Of a DNA stretch of 64,000 nucleotides, positions 1-8,142 are shown piece after piece. The notes beneath the pieces are model-generated. The model saw nothing but the letters and a program-made list of their open reading frames with translations. It did no database searches and was not told where the DNA came from. The stretch covers positions 1 through 64,000 of the forward strand of contig CALKKV010000008.1 in NCBI GenBank assembly GCA_937992195.1, written 5' to 3'. The translations under genes were made by a program, and so were the position numbers. Within the stretch, counting starts at the first letter, position 1. Each line of letters starts with the position of its first letter. The DNA is from an uncultured Gammaproteobacteria bacterium (lineage in GTDB: Bacteria > Pseudomonadota > Gammaproteobacteria > Arenicellales > Poriferihabitantaceae).

Positions 1-609
1 GTCGCATTGCGCGGCCGCGAAGAGAGGGATAAGGGAGAGGAGAAAGTAGATAATGAAGGACAGGCAGATTTTCACATTGATCTCGATGTCTGCTTGCTCG
101 GCAAGATACAACCAGATGCTGCCCCGATCGCCCTATTGGCTGATTCGGAAATTGACTTCACTCTGCTGGACGCGGTGCTTGCAAAGGATAGCTTATTTGA
201 TCAGCATTTTCTGCCAGCGAATGAAATGCAGAAAATTTATCTTGCAAATTTGGGAGAGACGATGCGTCGCCGCGCACCTTTTCTCGCGCAATATCAAGAA
301 ACACTGGAGGGGTTGGGTTATCGCGTTGTCAAAGTGCCCGACTTTCGACTATTACCGACGTTGAATTATCTGGGTCGAATCAATTTGAACTTTAATTACC
401 TCAATATTCTGATCTGGCGTTCGGAAAAAACAGGGCCATCTTGCCTCTATGCCAGTTATGGTATTGCAGCGCTGGATGAAGCGGCAGAACAGATCTATCA
501 GTCTTGTGGCTTACGTTGCACCGCGATAAATCCAGCGGGAACTGCGGGCGCGAATGAAATGATGATGATGCGCGGCGGGTTACATTGCGCAGTGAGCAAA
601 CTTGCCTAA
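1..609 (+). CDS. Guanidino-modifying enzyme (amidinotransferase / deiminase superfamily), C-terminal part
   Basis: The frame is open to the left edge, so the gene starts outside the window; the first in-window start-like codon (TTG at 7) is probably internal. The visible 200 residues carry an H-x-D motif (FHIDLD) near the start and end in GGLHCAVSKLA. Catalytic His-x-Asp followed by a near-terminal Cys in a G-G-x-x-C context is the signature of arginine/agmatine deiminases, dimethylarginine dimethylaminohydrolases and amidinotransferases. The exact substrate cannot be read from this fragment. It sits beside polyamine-type transport genes, so a guanidino or agmatine-like substrate would fit, but that is inference. 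Confidence 0.6.
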   Translation, partial: VALRGREERDKGEEKVDNEGQADFHIDLDVCLLGKIQPDAAPIALLADSEIDFTLLDAVLAKDSLFDQHFLPANEMQKIYLANLGETMRRRAPFLAQYQETLEGLGYRVVKVPDFRLLPTLNYLGRINLNFNYLNILIWRSEKTGPSCLYASYGIAALDEAAEQIYQSCGLRCTAINPAGTAGANEMMMMRGGLHCAVSKLA

Positions 610-681
610 CTGATTATTTGTAGAAATTCAGACTTGATCTGACAGTTACCCGTTTTTCAGTAACCGACTGTCAGGTTGAGT

Positions 682-777
682 TTAGTTCACAAACTTTTCC
701 ATCCAGATTGCTTTACCGTCGATGAGTGTTTCCATCGGCGTCCTCCCGCAGCACATTTTGCCTTGGTGAGTTCGTTG
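682..777 (-). pseudogene. 3' stump of an IS481/IS3-type transposase gene
   Basis: Reading leftwards, 31 codons and a stop encode a tail containing QRTHQGKMCCGRTPMETL. This matches what I know of the C-terminal end of integrase-core transposases of the IS481/IS3 group. The frame is cut exactly where the 30-bp tandem repeat at 777 begins, and nothing upstream continues it. Inverted CTGACAG/CTGTCAG sequences at about 642-680, just beyond the stop, may be the end of the element. It is a dead remnant; the family is named from memory of the motif. Confidence 0.6.
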
Positions 778-836
778 GGGTATCGGTGTCGGAGCATTAA
801 TGTTCAGGGGTATCGGTGTCGGAGCATTAATGTTCA
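777..836. repeat. Perfect 30-bp tandem duplication
   Basis: Positions 777-806 and 807-836 are identical 30-bp units, each starting GGGGTATCGGTGTC and ending TAATGTTCA. The first unit abuts the broken end of the transposase stump, so it may be element-end sequence duplicated during a failed transposition or excision. A related sequence with the core GCATTAAT-TTCAGG occurs at about 58758-58770. Confidence 0.9.
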
Positions 837-1359
837 GGTAGGACAAAGTTTCTTAAATCTTATTTTCAATCGTGAATATATTCTTCCTTCTTGTAGGGGT
901 TTAGCGGAGATGCGTGCAGCACAGTTATGCATCGTTATGCAGAGCAAGCAACGGACGCCTCTCTAAGCGGTTGAAAAATAGTAATCAAATTTGACGACTT
1001 TGTACTCATAATCCATTGGTCGTATCGCTACACGGATGTAGCTTATTAGGGCAACGCAGGAGCAGTTGCCGAGGCCAGGGCGGCCCCGCTTAGATCCTAC
1101 CGGATCCTCCATTTTCGTGCGATTTACGCCGGACAGCACGGTGACACGAATATTTCGAAGGTATTTGCAACTTATTGAAGGGGTGCCTGTAGTCTCGCCA
1201 TTGAACTTCCGGTGTTGAGTGATCAAATAATTCCGAGGCCAGGACACCCTGGACCCGTACCGTTGTTATATAGGCGTCATATTTAAATTCTAATGTGGGT
1301 AGCACCAAGGCGCTGAAAATATTGATTCAGCAGCTGTGCAGTAACTTAAGCTCTATGGT
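837..1359. other. Gene-free stretch, possibly decayed coding sequence
   Basis: No convincing gene is present. On the minus strand around 1090-1308 a 72-codon frame reads protein-like at its start (for example VLASELFDHSTPEVQW), then loses character. No family is recognisable, and it may be a decayed coding fragment. No terminator or RNA gene was recognised. Confidence 0.4.
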
Positions 1360-2265
1360 CTAGAGGTCGGCAGTATCGCTGTCACGCAGCGATTCCTGCT
1401 GTGCGTAAATAGAGGTATACCCCGCGCTCCAATCTGGTGGTAGTGGGCAAGGTCTAGGGTCATGATGGGCCCATTTTGCGGGTTGCCCGCGGACGATCTT
1501 TCTATAATTTCTCTCTACGGCACCTCCATCGGTATAGGGAAATGCATCTGCTGACGCGTAGGCGTTGATCAATAGAGGGCGAACATTTTGGCTGCTGCTT
1601 GGCCGGGAGGCGTGCACTGCACGGGAATGATGAACTGTAATAGAACCTTTGGGTCCAGGTAAACTTACTGCGGAATCTGTGTTGAGCGTTGCTTTATCCT
1701 GGGGTTTTAGCTCTCCTGTCCACACATCATTTTCATCGTACTGTTCATACAGTCTGTCCTCATGGCTACCAGGAATCACCATCAAAGGGCCTTCCGCTTC
1801 CGTGGTATCAGTTAGGTAGGTACCGATCGCCAATACGTTATAGTTGGTATGGGGATAAAAAGGAATGTCCTGATGCCATCCCACCGCATTGCTATCCTTG
1901 GTCGTTGGCCACTTAAAATTTAACTTGGAATGATGGAATGTCACGTTGGGGCCAAGTAAATCGGCGGAAACGTCCGCAATCACGTCATTAGCGAACCGCC
2001 AATAGAGATCAATAGTATCCGGCGCGCTAAAGCGGCGAATTCTCGGCGTCTCCGGACAATGATCTGGCGCGAAGTCGTAAAACCCTTTCTCATTCTCGCT
2101 GTGTTTACTGGCTTCTACCAATTCTGCGGTTTGTCGATTAAGAGCATCTATCCAGGTATCGCTAATCAGTTTTTCCACCAGCAAATAGCCCGTTTCGAAA
2201 TAGGAAACGCGCTGTTCCTCGGTTAAAACTTTGGCGGGATGAGAAAGGATTTCTTCTGGTGTCAT
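1360..2265 (-). CDS. Phytanoyl-CoA dioxygenase (PhyH) family Fe(II)/2OG oxygenase
   Basis: A 301-residue protein of normal PhyH length, probably a cytoplasmic hydroxylase using Fe(II), O2 and 2-oxoglutarate on a small carboxylate. The iron ligands are visible as H131-x-D133 (GWHQDIPF) and a distal His, most likely H218 (AVHAS), with a 2-oxoglutarate-binding Arg about 11 residues later (R229). The ATG at 2265 is chosen over a TTG at 2292; neither has a strong ribosome-binding site. It is transcribed alone, away from the importer operon that begins at 2662. The substrate is unknown; nearby genes suggest an amine, betaine or amino-acid derivative. Confidence 0.85.
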   Translation of the reverse strand: MTPEEILSHPAKVLTEEQRVSYFETGYLLVEKLISDTWIDALNRQTAELVEASKHSENEKGFYDFAPDHCPETPRIRRFSAPDTIDLYWRFANDVIADVSADLLGPNVTFHHSKLNFKWPTTKDSNAVGWHQDIPFYPHTNYNVLAIGTYLTDTTEAEGPLMVIPGSHEDRLYEQYDENDVWTGELKPQDKATLNTDSAVSLPGPKGSITVHHSRAVHASRPSSSQNVRPLLINAYASADAFPYTDGGAVERNYRKIVRGQPAKWAHHDPRPCPLPPDWSAGYTSIYAQQESLRDSDTADL

Positions 2266-2661
2266 AAGAGTTATCACAACGTTTGGGCGCAATACGAAGA
2301 ATACTGACGAACAGCAATAAAATACAGATTTATTTTGTAGATTTCGGCAAACAAGCAGTTACTAATCTCCCGCGGCATATCCGGGGACAGTTTAATTCAC
2401 GTCTGGGGATTTGGCGGTTGATCCCACTCCTTGTCAGATATTCTGTGATTACAGCCTCCCAGAGAAGTCAATCTGCCGTAATTGTTAGGCATAACTAACG
2501 AGCAATATGTTGTGATAGAAGGTCTTCTTCGTGCTTCGCTGACTGGTTAAGTAAGGCGTATAGCAATGCACACATAGTAAAAATAGGACATAATGACCAG
2601 ACCAAAAGTCGTTTATTGGAGCGTTATAACTAAAGATTCACCCACTATACTGGAGATTTTC
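2266..2661. other. Divergent intergenic region with a GGGGACAG-type repeat
   Basis: This spacer lies between the leftward PhyH gene and the rightward importer operon and must hold both promoters. It is AT-rich near 2560-2650, and TGGAGATTTTC at 2651-2661 supplies the ribosome-binding site for the ATG at 2662. A repeat-like sequence lies at 2376-2400. No gene is seen. Confidence 0.5.
2376..2400. repeat. Degenerate GGGGACAGTTTAATT repeat, copy 1
   Basis: Reads CATATCCGGGGACAGTTTAA. Related copies lie at 7943-7959 (AATCCGAGGACAGTTTA), 13098-13117 and 44123-44143. Sequences of this kind are common in gammaproteobacteria around IS200-like/REP-associated transposase genes; that association is from general knowledge and no transposase is attached here. 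Confidence 0.5.
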
Positions 2662-3744
2662 ATGATTCATACTAAAGCTTCGCCGCAGTCCATGCGGTCA
2701 CTGATTTTTTCTGCAACACTTGCCACCGCATTATTCACCGTCAGCTCGCACGCCGAACCTATCACAGTGGTTTCCTGGGGCGGCACTTATGGTGATGCTC
2801 AAGACGCCGCATTATTTAACGATGCATCAAAAAACTCGGGCATTGAAATTATCCGGGAATCCGGAGCAAGCATGTCGAAAGCGTGTCTACAGGTTGAGTC
2901 CGGTTCGGTGACATGGGATTTGGTTGTTACCGGTTCCGGTGGTGCAGCTTCTGCTGCCGAGAAAGGTTGTTTGGAAAAGATCGACTATAGTGTCGTCGAT
3001 GTTTCCAATTTCTACCCGAATCTGTATACCGACTATTGTGTTGGTTCAGATGTGTTCGCAACGGTATTTTCTTGGAATACCGACAAATATGGTGAGCCTG
3101 GATCAGCTGGCGCACCCAACTCTTGGACGGATTTTTGGGATGTAGAAAAATTTCCCGGAACTCGCGCATACCGTGCAAATAACGTGGACGGTGCACTTGA
3201 GCCAGCGCTAATGGCAGATGGTGTGCCAGCAGATCAAGTCTATGAAGTGCTTTCTACCAAAGAAGGTATGATGCGGGCGATCAATAAGATTCGTGAGTTG
3301 AAACCTCATATCGAAGTATTTTGGGATTCGGGTGCACAACAAGCACAGCTTATGAAAGACGGTGAAGTCGACATGACCACCGGTTGGAATGGTCGATTTG
3401 ACAATGCGAAGAAAGATGGCGCAACTGTCGGATACACATTTAACCAGGCGTTGTTGGATTACGATTGCTTTGCGATGCCCAAAGGGGCGCCAAATAAAGA
3501 TACTGCGATGAAGTTTCTTGCTGAAATTTCTAAGGCAGAATATCAGGCTAACCTGCCTTTCCACATTACTTATGGGCCAACCAATAAGAAAGCCTACGAT
3601 GTCACCACGGCTTCCCAGGAACTCCTTGAGTCACTGCCATCACATCCAAACAATGTGCCGCTTATGGTGCCCGTTAGTCTAGACTGGTATGCAAAAAACA
3701 GAACGCAAGCACTAGAGCTTTATATGGAACTATTAAGCGAGTAA
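2662..3744 (+). CDS. PotD-like periplasmic solute-binding protein (polyamine/amine ABC importer)
   Basis: 360 residues with a Sec signal peptide of about 30 residues ending SSHA|EP. The mature protein starts with ITVVSWGGTYGD, the usual opening of family-1 binding proteins of the PotD/PotF group that bind spermidine, putrescine or related cations. The ATG at 2662 is preferred over an upstream in-frame ATG at 2593 because it follows a GGAG and gives a clean signal peptide. First gene of an importer operon (ATPase 3823, permeases 4977 and 5848), separated from the ATPase gene by a terminator hairpin. With Rieske oxygenases next door, the ligand may be a quaternary amine rather than a polyamine. 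Confidence 0.85.
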   Translation: MIHTKASPQSMRSLIFSATLATALFTVSSHAEPITVVSWGGTYGDAQDAALFNDASKNSGIEIIRESGASMSKACLQVESGSVTWDLVVTGSGGAASAAEKGCLEKIDYSVVDVSNFYPNLYTDYCVGSDVFATVFSWNTDKYGEPGSAGAPNSWTDFWDVEKFPGTRAYRANNVDGALEPALMADGVPADQVYEVLSTKEGMMRAINKIRELKPHIEVFWDSGAQQAQLMKDGEVDMTTGWNGRFDNAKKDGATVGYTFNQALLDYDCFAMPKGAPNKDTAMKFLAEISKAEYQANLPFHITYGPTNKKAYDVTTASQELLESLPSHPNNVPLMVPVSLDWYAKNRTQALELYMELLSE

Positions 3745-3766
3745 ATCTGTTCGTTTGTATGCAGAT

Positions 3767-3803
3767 AACCGGGCACATTTCTGCCCGGTTGTTTTTATTT
3801 TTC
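3767..3803 (+). terminator. Intrinsic terminator/attenuator between binding-protein and ATPase genes
   Basis: AACCGGGC, an 8-nt loop and GCCCGGTT form a perfect 8-bp stem, followed by GTTTTTATTTTT. It lies 22 bases after the binding-protein stop and just before the ATPase gene. Partial termination here would give more binding protein than ATPase and permease, a common arrangement in ABC importers. Confidence 0.8.
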
Positions 3804-3822
3804 TCTCGCCATTAAAAAACTC

Positions 3823-4932
3823 GTGTCCCTCGAAAAACCGAATTCCGCACTTCCTATCCATATTACAGGTCTAACGAAAAAATATGGCCAAATGTACGCA
3901 CTGGATACGGTAGATCTGGAGGTTAAAAGCGGTGAGTTCCTAACCTTACTGGGCCCGTCGGGTTCTGGGAAAACGACTTTGCTCATGGCCATAGCAGGTT
4001 TTAATCGACCCGATGCCGGCAGCATCCGTTTTGCAGATACGGAAATGATTCTCACACCACCGCATAAGCGTGATGTTGGTATGGTGTTTCAAAGCTACGC
4101 GTTGTTTCCGCATATGACGGTTTCGGAAAATATTGCATTTCCTTTGAAGCTGCGAAACGTTGAGACGAAGGAGAAGAAGCAACGAGTTCAGGAAGCCTTG
4201 GATACGGTTCAACTCTCAGACCTTGGCAATCGCAATATAGATCAATTATCCGGGGGTCAGCGACAGCGAGTTGCGCTTGCACGTGCCTTCGTCTTTAAGC
4301 CACAGATTCTATTGATGGATGAACCCTTATCTGCTCTGGATAAGAAGCTTCGTGAACATATGCAGATAGAACTCAAACGAATACATGAGCAACTTGGCGT
4401 TACCACAGTTTACGTTACCCATGACCAACGTGAAGCTCTGACAATGTCTGATCGGATTGCGGTTATCAACGACGGAAAAATCGCCCAGATAGATACACCA
4501 CACGCCATCTATAACCAGCCAAGTAATCAATTTGTTGCGGACTTTATCGGTGAATCAAGTATTTTGCCGCTGACGCTAGAGGCCGACAATAAATTATCAT
4601 TTTCGGGACAAAATATCCGGACAGATGTAAATTTAAACTCAGCACGCCAGTGGGGTTTACTGGTCAGGCCAGAACGCTTATTTGTTGCAGATAAAAACAG
4701 CCTCTCCATCGATGAGCATCTTATCTTCAATGGCATAGTGAGAGACTTTGTTTATCAGGGAGAAACCGCATATGCAGTTGCAACCATCAATCAGTCTTAC
4801 GAATTAGCTTTTCGTTTTGGCACTGATGCATCGTCTACTGAGCACATGATGCAAACCGGTGATGAAATCACCCTCGGTTTGAATCGTCACGATACCACCG
4901 TGATTCCGTTGGAACAAATAGATCAAAGTTAA
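3823..4932 (+). CDS. PotA-like ABC importer ATPase
   Basis: 369 residues. Walker A GPSGSGKT at 44-51, Q-loop Q90, signature LSGGQ at 142-146, Walker B ILLMDE at 162-167 and switch H200 are all intact, so it should be active. The C-terminal third is a TOBE-type regulatory domain, as in PotA/MalK/CysA ATPases of 2-oxo-acid and polyamine importers. The start is a GTG just after the terminator hairpin; no ATG is suitably placed. It energises the PotB/PotC-like pair encoded next. Confidence 0.9.
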   Translation: MSLEKPNSALPIHITGLTKKYGQMYALDTVDLEVKSGEFLTLLGPSGSGKTTLLMAIAGFNRPDAGSIRFADTEMILTPPHKRDVGMVFQSYALFPHMTVSENIAFPLKLRNVETKEKKQRVQEALDTVQLSDLGNRNIDQLSGGQRQRVALARAFVFKPQILLMDEPLSALDKKLREHMQIELKRIHEQLGVTTVYVTHDQREALTMSDRIAVINDGKIAQIDTPHAIYNQPSNQFVADFIGESSILPLTLEADNKLSFSGQNIRTDVNLNSARQWGLLVRPERLFVADKNSLSIDEHLIFNGIVRDFVYQGETAYAVATINQSYELAFRFGTDASSTEHMMQTGDEITLGLNRHDTTVIPLEQIDQS

Positions 4933-4976
4933 TCGATAGAAGTGTAACAAGATATAAAACGATCACGGACAATGTT

Positions 4977-5846
4977 GTGAACGAGCAATCTCTTAAAGCC
5001 CAGGAAGTAAAGGAACAGTGGATGTTGCTCGGCTTAGCAGGGCCTGCTGTATTGCTCATATTTGCAATTATTATAGTGCCGGTTGGTTGGTTAACTTATC
5101 TTTCGTTTGTTGATAGCAACGGAGAATTTACGCTTGAACATTATCAAAAAATGATCGAGTACAAATCCTATGCTCGGACATTTATTACGACATTTGAAGT
5201 CAGTATCCTAACAACCCTGATCTGCATAGCCATTGGTTATCCACTGGCCTACTTTCTATCGGTCTTGCCACCAAGGCTCGCTGGTCTATTTATGCTGACG
5301 GTGCTGTTGCCTTTTTGGACTTCATTATTGGTGCGCACTTATGCATGGTTAGTGTTGCTTCAGAAAAAAGGGATTATCAATGATATGGCAATCAGCATGG
5401 GGGTGTGGGACTCGCCTCTAAAACTTGCTCATAATTTAACCGGAACGTTGATCGGCATGGCACATATCATGCTGCCGTTTCTAATTTTGCCGTTATACGG
5501 TTCAATGAAAAAGATTCAGCGCGACCTTATGCATGCGGCCGCTAACTTGGGCGCTTCGCCTATAAAGGCATTCTGGCAAGTTTACTTTCCCCTTACTTTA
5601 TCGGGTATGGTCGCCGGTTCGCTCATTGTTTTTATACTTTGTCTTGGCTTTTACGTCACGCCCGCTGTGCTGGGTGGCGGCAGAGTCATCATGGTGGCAA
5701 CGCAAATAACCGCTATCCTGGAAAATCAATTCAACTGGGGAGCAGCGAGTGCATTAGGAGTTGTTCTGTTGGTGGCAACACTCGTTATCCTGTATGTGGC
5801 ATCAAAACTATTTAAGATTAACTCAGTGTTATTTGGTAAAGATTAA
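4977..5846 (+). CDS. PotB-like ABC importer permease
   Basis: 289 residues, about six membrane segments. It carries the cytoplasmic ATPase-contact loop of binding-protein-dependent permeases (HAAANLGASPIKAF followed by FPLTLSG). The start is a GTG, 44 bases after the ATPase stop. It pairs with the next gene, which begins 1 base after its stop, to form the transmembrane channel. Membrane protein of the inner membrane; similarity to PotB is by fold, loop motif and operon position. Confidence 0.88.
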   Translation: MNEQSLKAQEVKEQWMLLGLAGPAVLLIFAIIIVPVGWLTYLSFVDSNGEFTLEHYQKMIEYKSYARTFITTFEVSILTTLICIAIGYPLAYFLSVLPPRLAGLFMLTVLLPFWTSLLVRTYAWLVLLQKKGIINDMAISMGVWDSPLKLAHNLTGTLIGMAHIMLPFLILPLYGSMKKIQRDLMHAAANLGASPIKAFWQVYFPLTLSGMVAGSLIVFILCLGFYVTPAVLGGGRVIMVATQITAILENQFNWGAASALGVVLLVATLVILYVASKLFKINSVLFGKD

Positions 5847-5847
5847 T

Positions 5848-6663
5848 ATGAGTTGGCTAAAAAAATCAGCGTCTGATACCCAGATTACCCATGGTCGACG
5901 GTTATGGTTGTATGCCAGCGCTGCCATCATAATGCTATTGCTGGTCATTCCAACATTGATCGTTATTCCAATGTCTTTTTCGGACTCACAGTATTTGGAG
6001 TTTCCTCCGAGCAACTGGTCCATGCGCTGGTATTACGAGTACTTTGAATCCGCCCGCTGGATGCGAGCAACCGCTACTTCCTTTCAGGTCGGATTTTTAA
6101 CCATGATACTGGCAACACCGTTAGGAACTATGGCGGCATATGCGCTGTTTGTTTCCGGGCACAAGCTGGCTCGAGTTGTTTTCACTTTTCTGATCACTCC
6201 GATGATCGTTCCAGTTATTTTGATTGCGATAGGAATATTCTACGCCTACGGAAAAGCCGGACTAAATAACACTATCCCTGGGCTAGTATTGGCTCATACA
6301 GTGTTGGCGATTCCCCTCGTTATGATTGTCATTACCGCGGCCTTACGAACCTATGACCTCAATCAAGAACGGGTCGCACGTAGTCTTGGCGCCACTAGAA
6401 CAAAGGCATTTTTTGTTATTACGTTGCCACAAATCAAGTTTTCCGTTGTCACATCAGCACTGCTGTCTTTCCTGACATCGTTTGATGAAGTTATTGTAGC
6501 GATTTTTGTTTCAGGTGGAAGCAATGCTACGTTGACCAAACATATGTTCGCCGCACTGCGTGACTATATTGATCCAACGATTGCTTCTATATCTACCCTC
6601 ATGATTTTGATTTCCACAACATTATTACTTGCCACACAAATATTTGGGTCGAAAGAAAAGTAG
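5848..6663 (+). CDS. PotC-like ABC importer permease
   Basis: 271 residues from the ATG at 5848; a longer in-frame reading overlapping the previous gene is not credible as its start. About six membrane segments and the ATPase-contact loop (ARSLGATRTKAFFVITLP). The motif FDEVIVAIFVSG near the C-terminus is typical of PotC/PotI permeases. It is the last gene of the importer operon; no clear terminator follows. Confidence 0.88.
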   Translation: MSWLKKSASDTQITHGRRLWLYASAAIIMLLLVIPTLIVIPMSFSDSQYLEFPPSNWSMRWYYEYFESARWMRATATSFQVGFLTMILATPLGTMAAYALFVSGHKLARVVFTFLITPMIVPVILIAIGIFYAYGKAGLNNTIPGLVLAHTVLAIPLVMIVITAALRTYDLNQERVARSLGATRTKAFFVITLPQIKFSVVTSALLSFLTSFDEVIVAIFVSGGSNATLTKHMFAALRDYIDPTIASISTLMILISTTLLLATQIFGSKEK

Positions 6664-6791
6664 TTTCCTAGCAGTAACGTATATCCGGTTACAGTTAACT
6701 GAATACCAAATATCCAGTTAATGCTGACCCTGGCGTGAATCAAGCAGAAAGAGTAGGGGCTATTATCAAATCTCTCAGTCTTTAAGCAGCG

Positions 6792-7925
6792 CTATTCACC
6801 GTGGATAGACTGATAGACCAGTTTATGAAAATGATGCACCAAATGTTCGCTTTCGTTACTTCTGTCGTCGTCGATCATGTAACGCCCTTGATCGTATCCC
6901 ATGGAACGCAATCCTTTTTGGGTGCTGATATTTAATTCAATGTCTTCTGGCCCCAGAGATTCATTCATCCAGCGCATACTGGCTTGCGTTACATGCGATG
7001 GTGGATTTTGGGAGCAGTAATAGCCAAATCGCAATATGGATTCTTCGGGCCCGGTTGGGATCATCACAAAAGTTGCGAAAAATTTTGAAAACGGGAAATG
7101 GTAAAAGGTGTTGTTTGGCCAAAGGCCGATATTGAAAAACTTATCATGTGGATCTGGCTCATCTGAAAGTTCAACTCCATAAGGGTCACGGACTTTAAGA
7201 TTAGAAGGTGCGATATAGGTCCACCATTTGTCTCTGGCCGTTAACTTGTACCCATCGAAATCAATCAAGCGGCCTAGTTCAACGTGGCAGGGACCGGACA
7301 AGCTGAAATGATAGCCTTCGATAGAATTATCCATGATCACTTTCCAGTTTGCCGGGACAATAACATCTTGTTCGTCTATCAATTTCAAACTGTCAAGGTC
7401 TGGATAAGTGCCCCGAATCGTTTCATCAGCCCCCGGATACATTTCCGCCATTGGAACTGCATTATGGTCTAGGTTTATAAAGTAGAACCCGAAATATTCC
7501 TCCACTCTGACCGAAGGGCATTGGATTTCTCGGGGATTGAATTTTCTAATTCGCTCACTTCGAGGTGCAGCTCGAAGCTGACCGGTAGATTCATAGCACC
7601 AGCGATGATATCTACAAACAAACAAACCATTGTTTTGGCCTCTACGTTCACTAACAAGGCGATTGCCTCGATGTTGACAGACATTGTGAAAAGCATGGAC
7701 CGTTCCGTCTTTTGCGCAAGCAGTGATCACACTTTGGTCAAAAAGCTCGGTAACCATATACTGACCAGGCTTGCTTAATTCACTCTTATGTCCAACTAAC
7801 TGCCATCCGTACAGGAATATTTTCTGCTTTTCAACTTCATAAATTGCTTCATCATAAAAATATTTTGATGGCAAGGTTTTAGCCAGACCGGGGTCCTGAT
7901 TTAGCCATTCAGTTTTTGAGGTCAT
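6792..7925 (-). CDS. Rieske non-haem iron oxygenase, alpha subunit (1)
   Basis: 377 residues from the ATG at 7925. The Rieske [2Fe-2S] site is C83-x-H85 ... C104-x2-H107 (CQHRG and CRYHRW). The catalytic iron site is H206 and H214 within NWKVIMDNSIEGYH, with a C-terminal Asp expected near DDDRS. The bridging position holds Glu (E203) rather than the Asp of naphthalene dioxygenase, as in quaternary-ammonium oxygenases such as CntA and GbcA. The two iron histidines are seven residues apart instead of the usual four. No ferredoxin or reductase gene is in the window. Likely role is oxidative demethylation or hydroxylation of an imported amine; substrate unknown. Confidence 0.85.
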   Translation of the reverse strand: MTSKTEWLNQDPGLAKTLPSKYFYDEAIYEVEKQKIFLYGWQLVGHKSELSKPGQYMVTELFDQSVITACAKDGTVHAFHNVCQHRGNRLVSERRGQNNGLFVCRYHRWCYESTGQLRAAPRSERIRKFNPREIQCPSVRVEEYFGFYFINLDHNAVPMAEMYPGADETIRGTYPDLDSLKLIDEQDVIVPANWKVIMDNSIEGYHFSLSGPCHVELGRLIDFDGYKLTARDKWWTYIAPSNLKVRDPYGVELSDEPDPHDKFFNIGLWPNNTFYHFPFSKFFATFVMIPTGPEESILRFGYYCSQNPPSHVTQASMRWMNESLGPEDIELNISTQKGLRSMGYDQGRYMIDDDRSNESEHLVHHFHKLVYQSIHGE

Positions 7926-8142
7926 TGGTTTCGTCTCTGGAAAATCCGAGGACAGTTTACTCAATAGATAAAATAATACAAAGTGCGAATCTGTTATAGG
8001 AATTGATCGAAGGGGCAAGAGGTTCCAGTTGGGTCTTTCCTTATTTTTTAGTTAAAAGATACGTAACCGGGCTGTATTACCCATTGTCGAAATATAGTTT
8101 TCTCCCATATGATTCGATAATAATTCTGGTATAGAGATAAGT

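Noticed and set aside
777-836. Start of a CRISPR array
   Set aside because: Only two units with no spacer between them; a plain tandem duplication.
676-966. Plus-strand 96-codon frame over the tandem repeat
   Set aside because: It crosses the antisense of the transposase stump and both repeat units, so its apparent internal duplication is just the DNA repeat. No ribosome-binding site or family.
963-1308. Two overlapping minus-strand frames of 94 and 72 codons
   Set aside because: They overlap in different frames, have no recognisable family or start signal, and fit decayed sequence better than genes.
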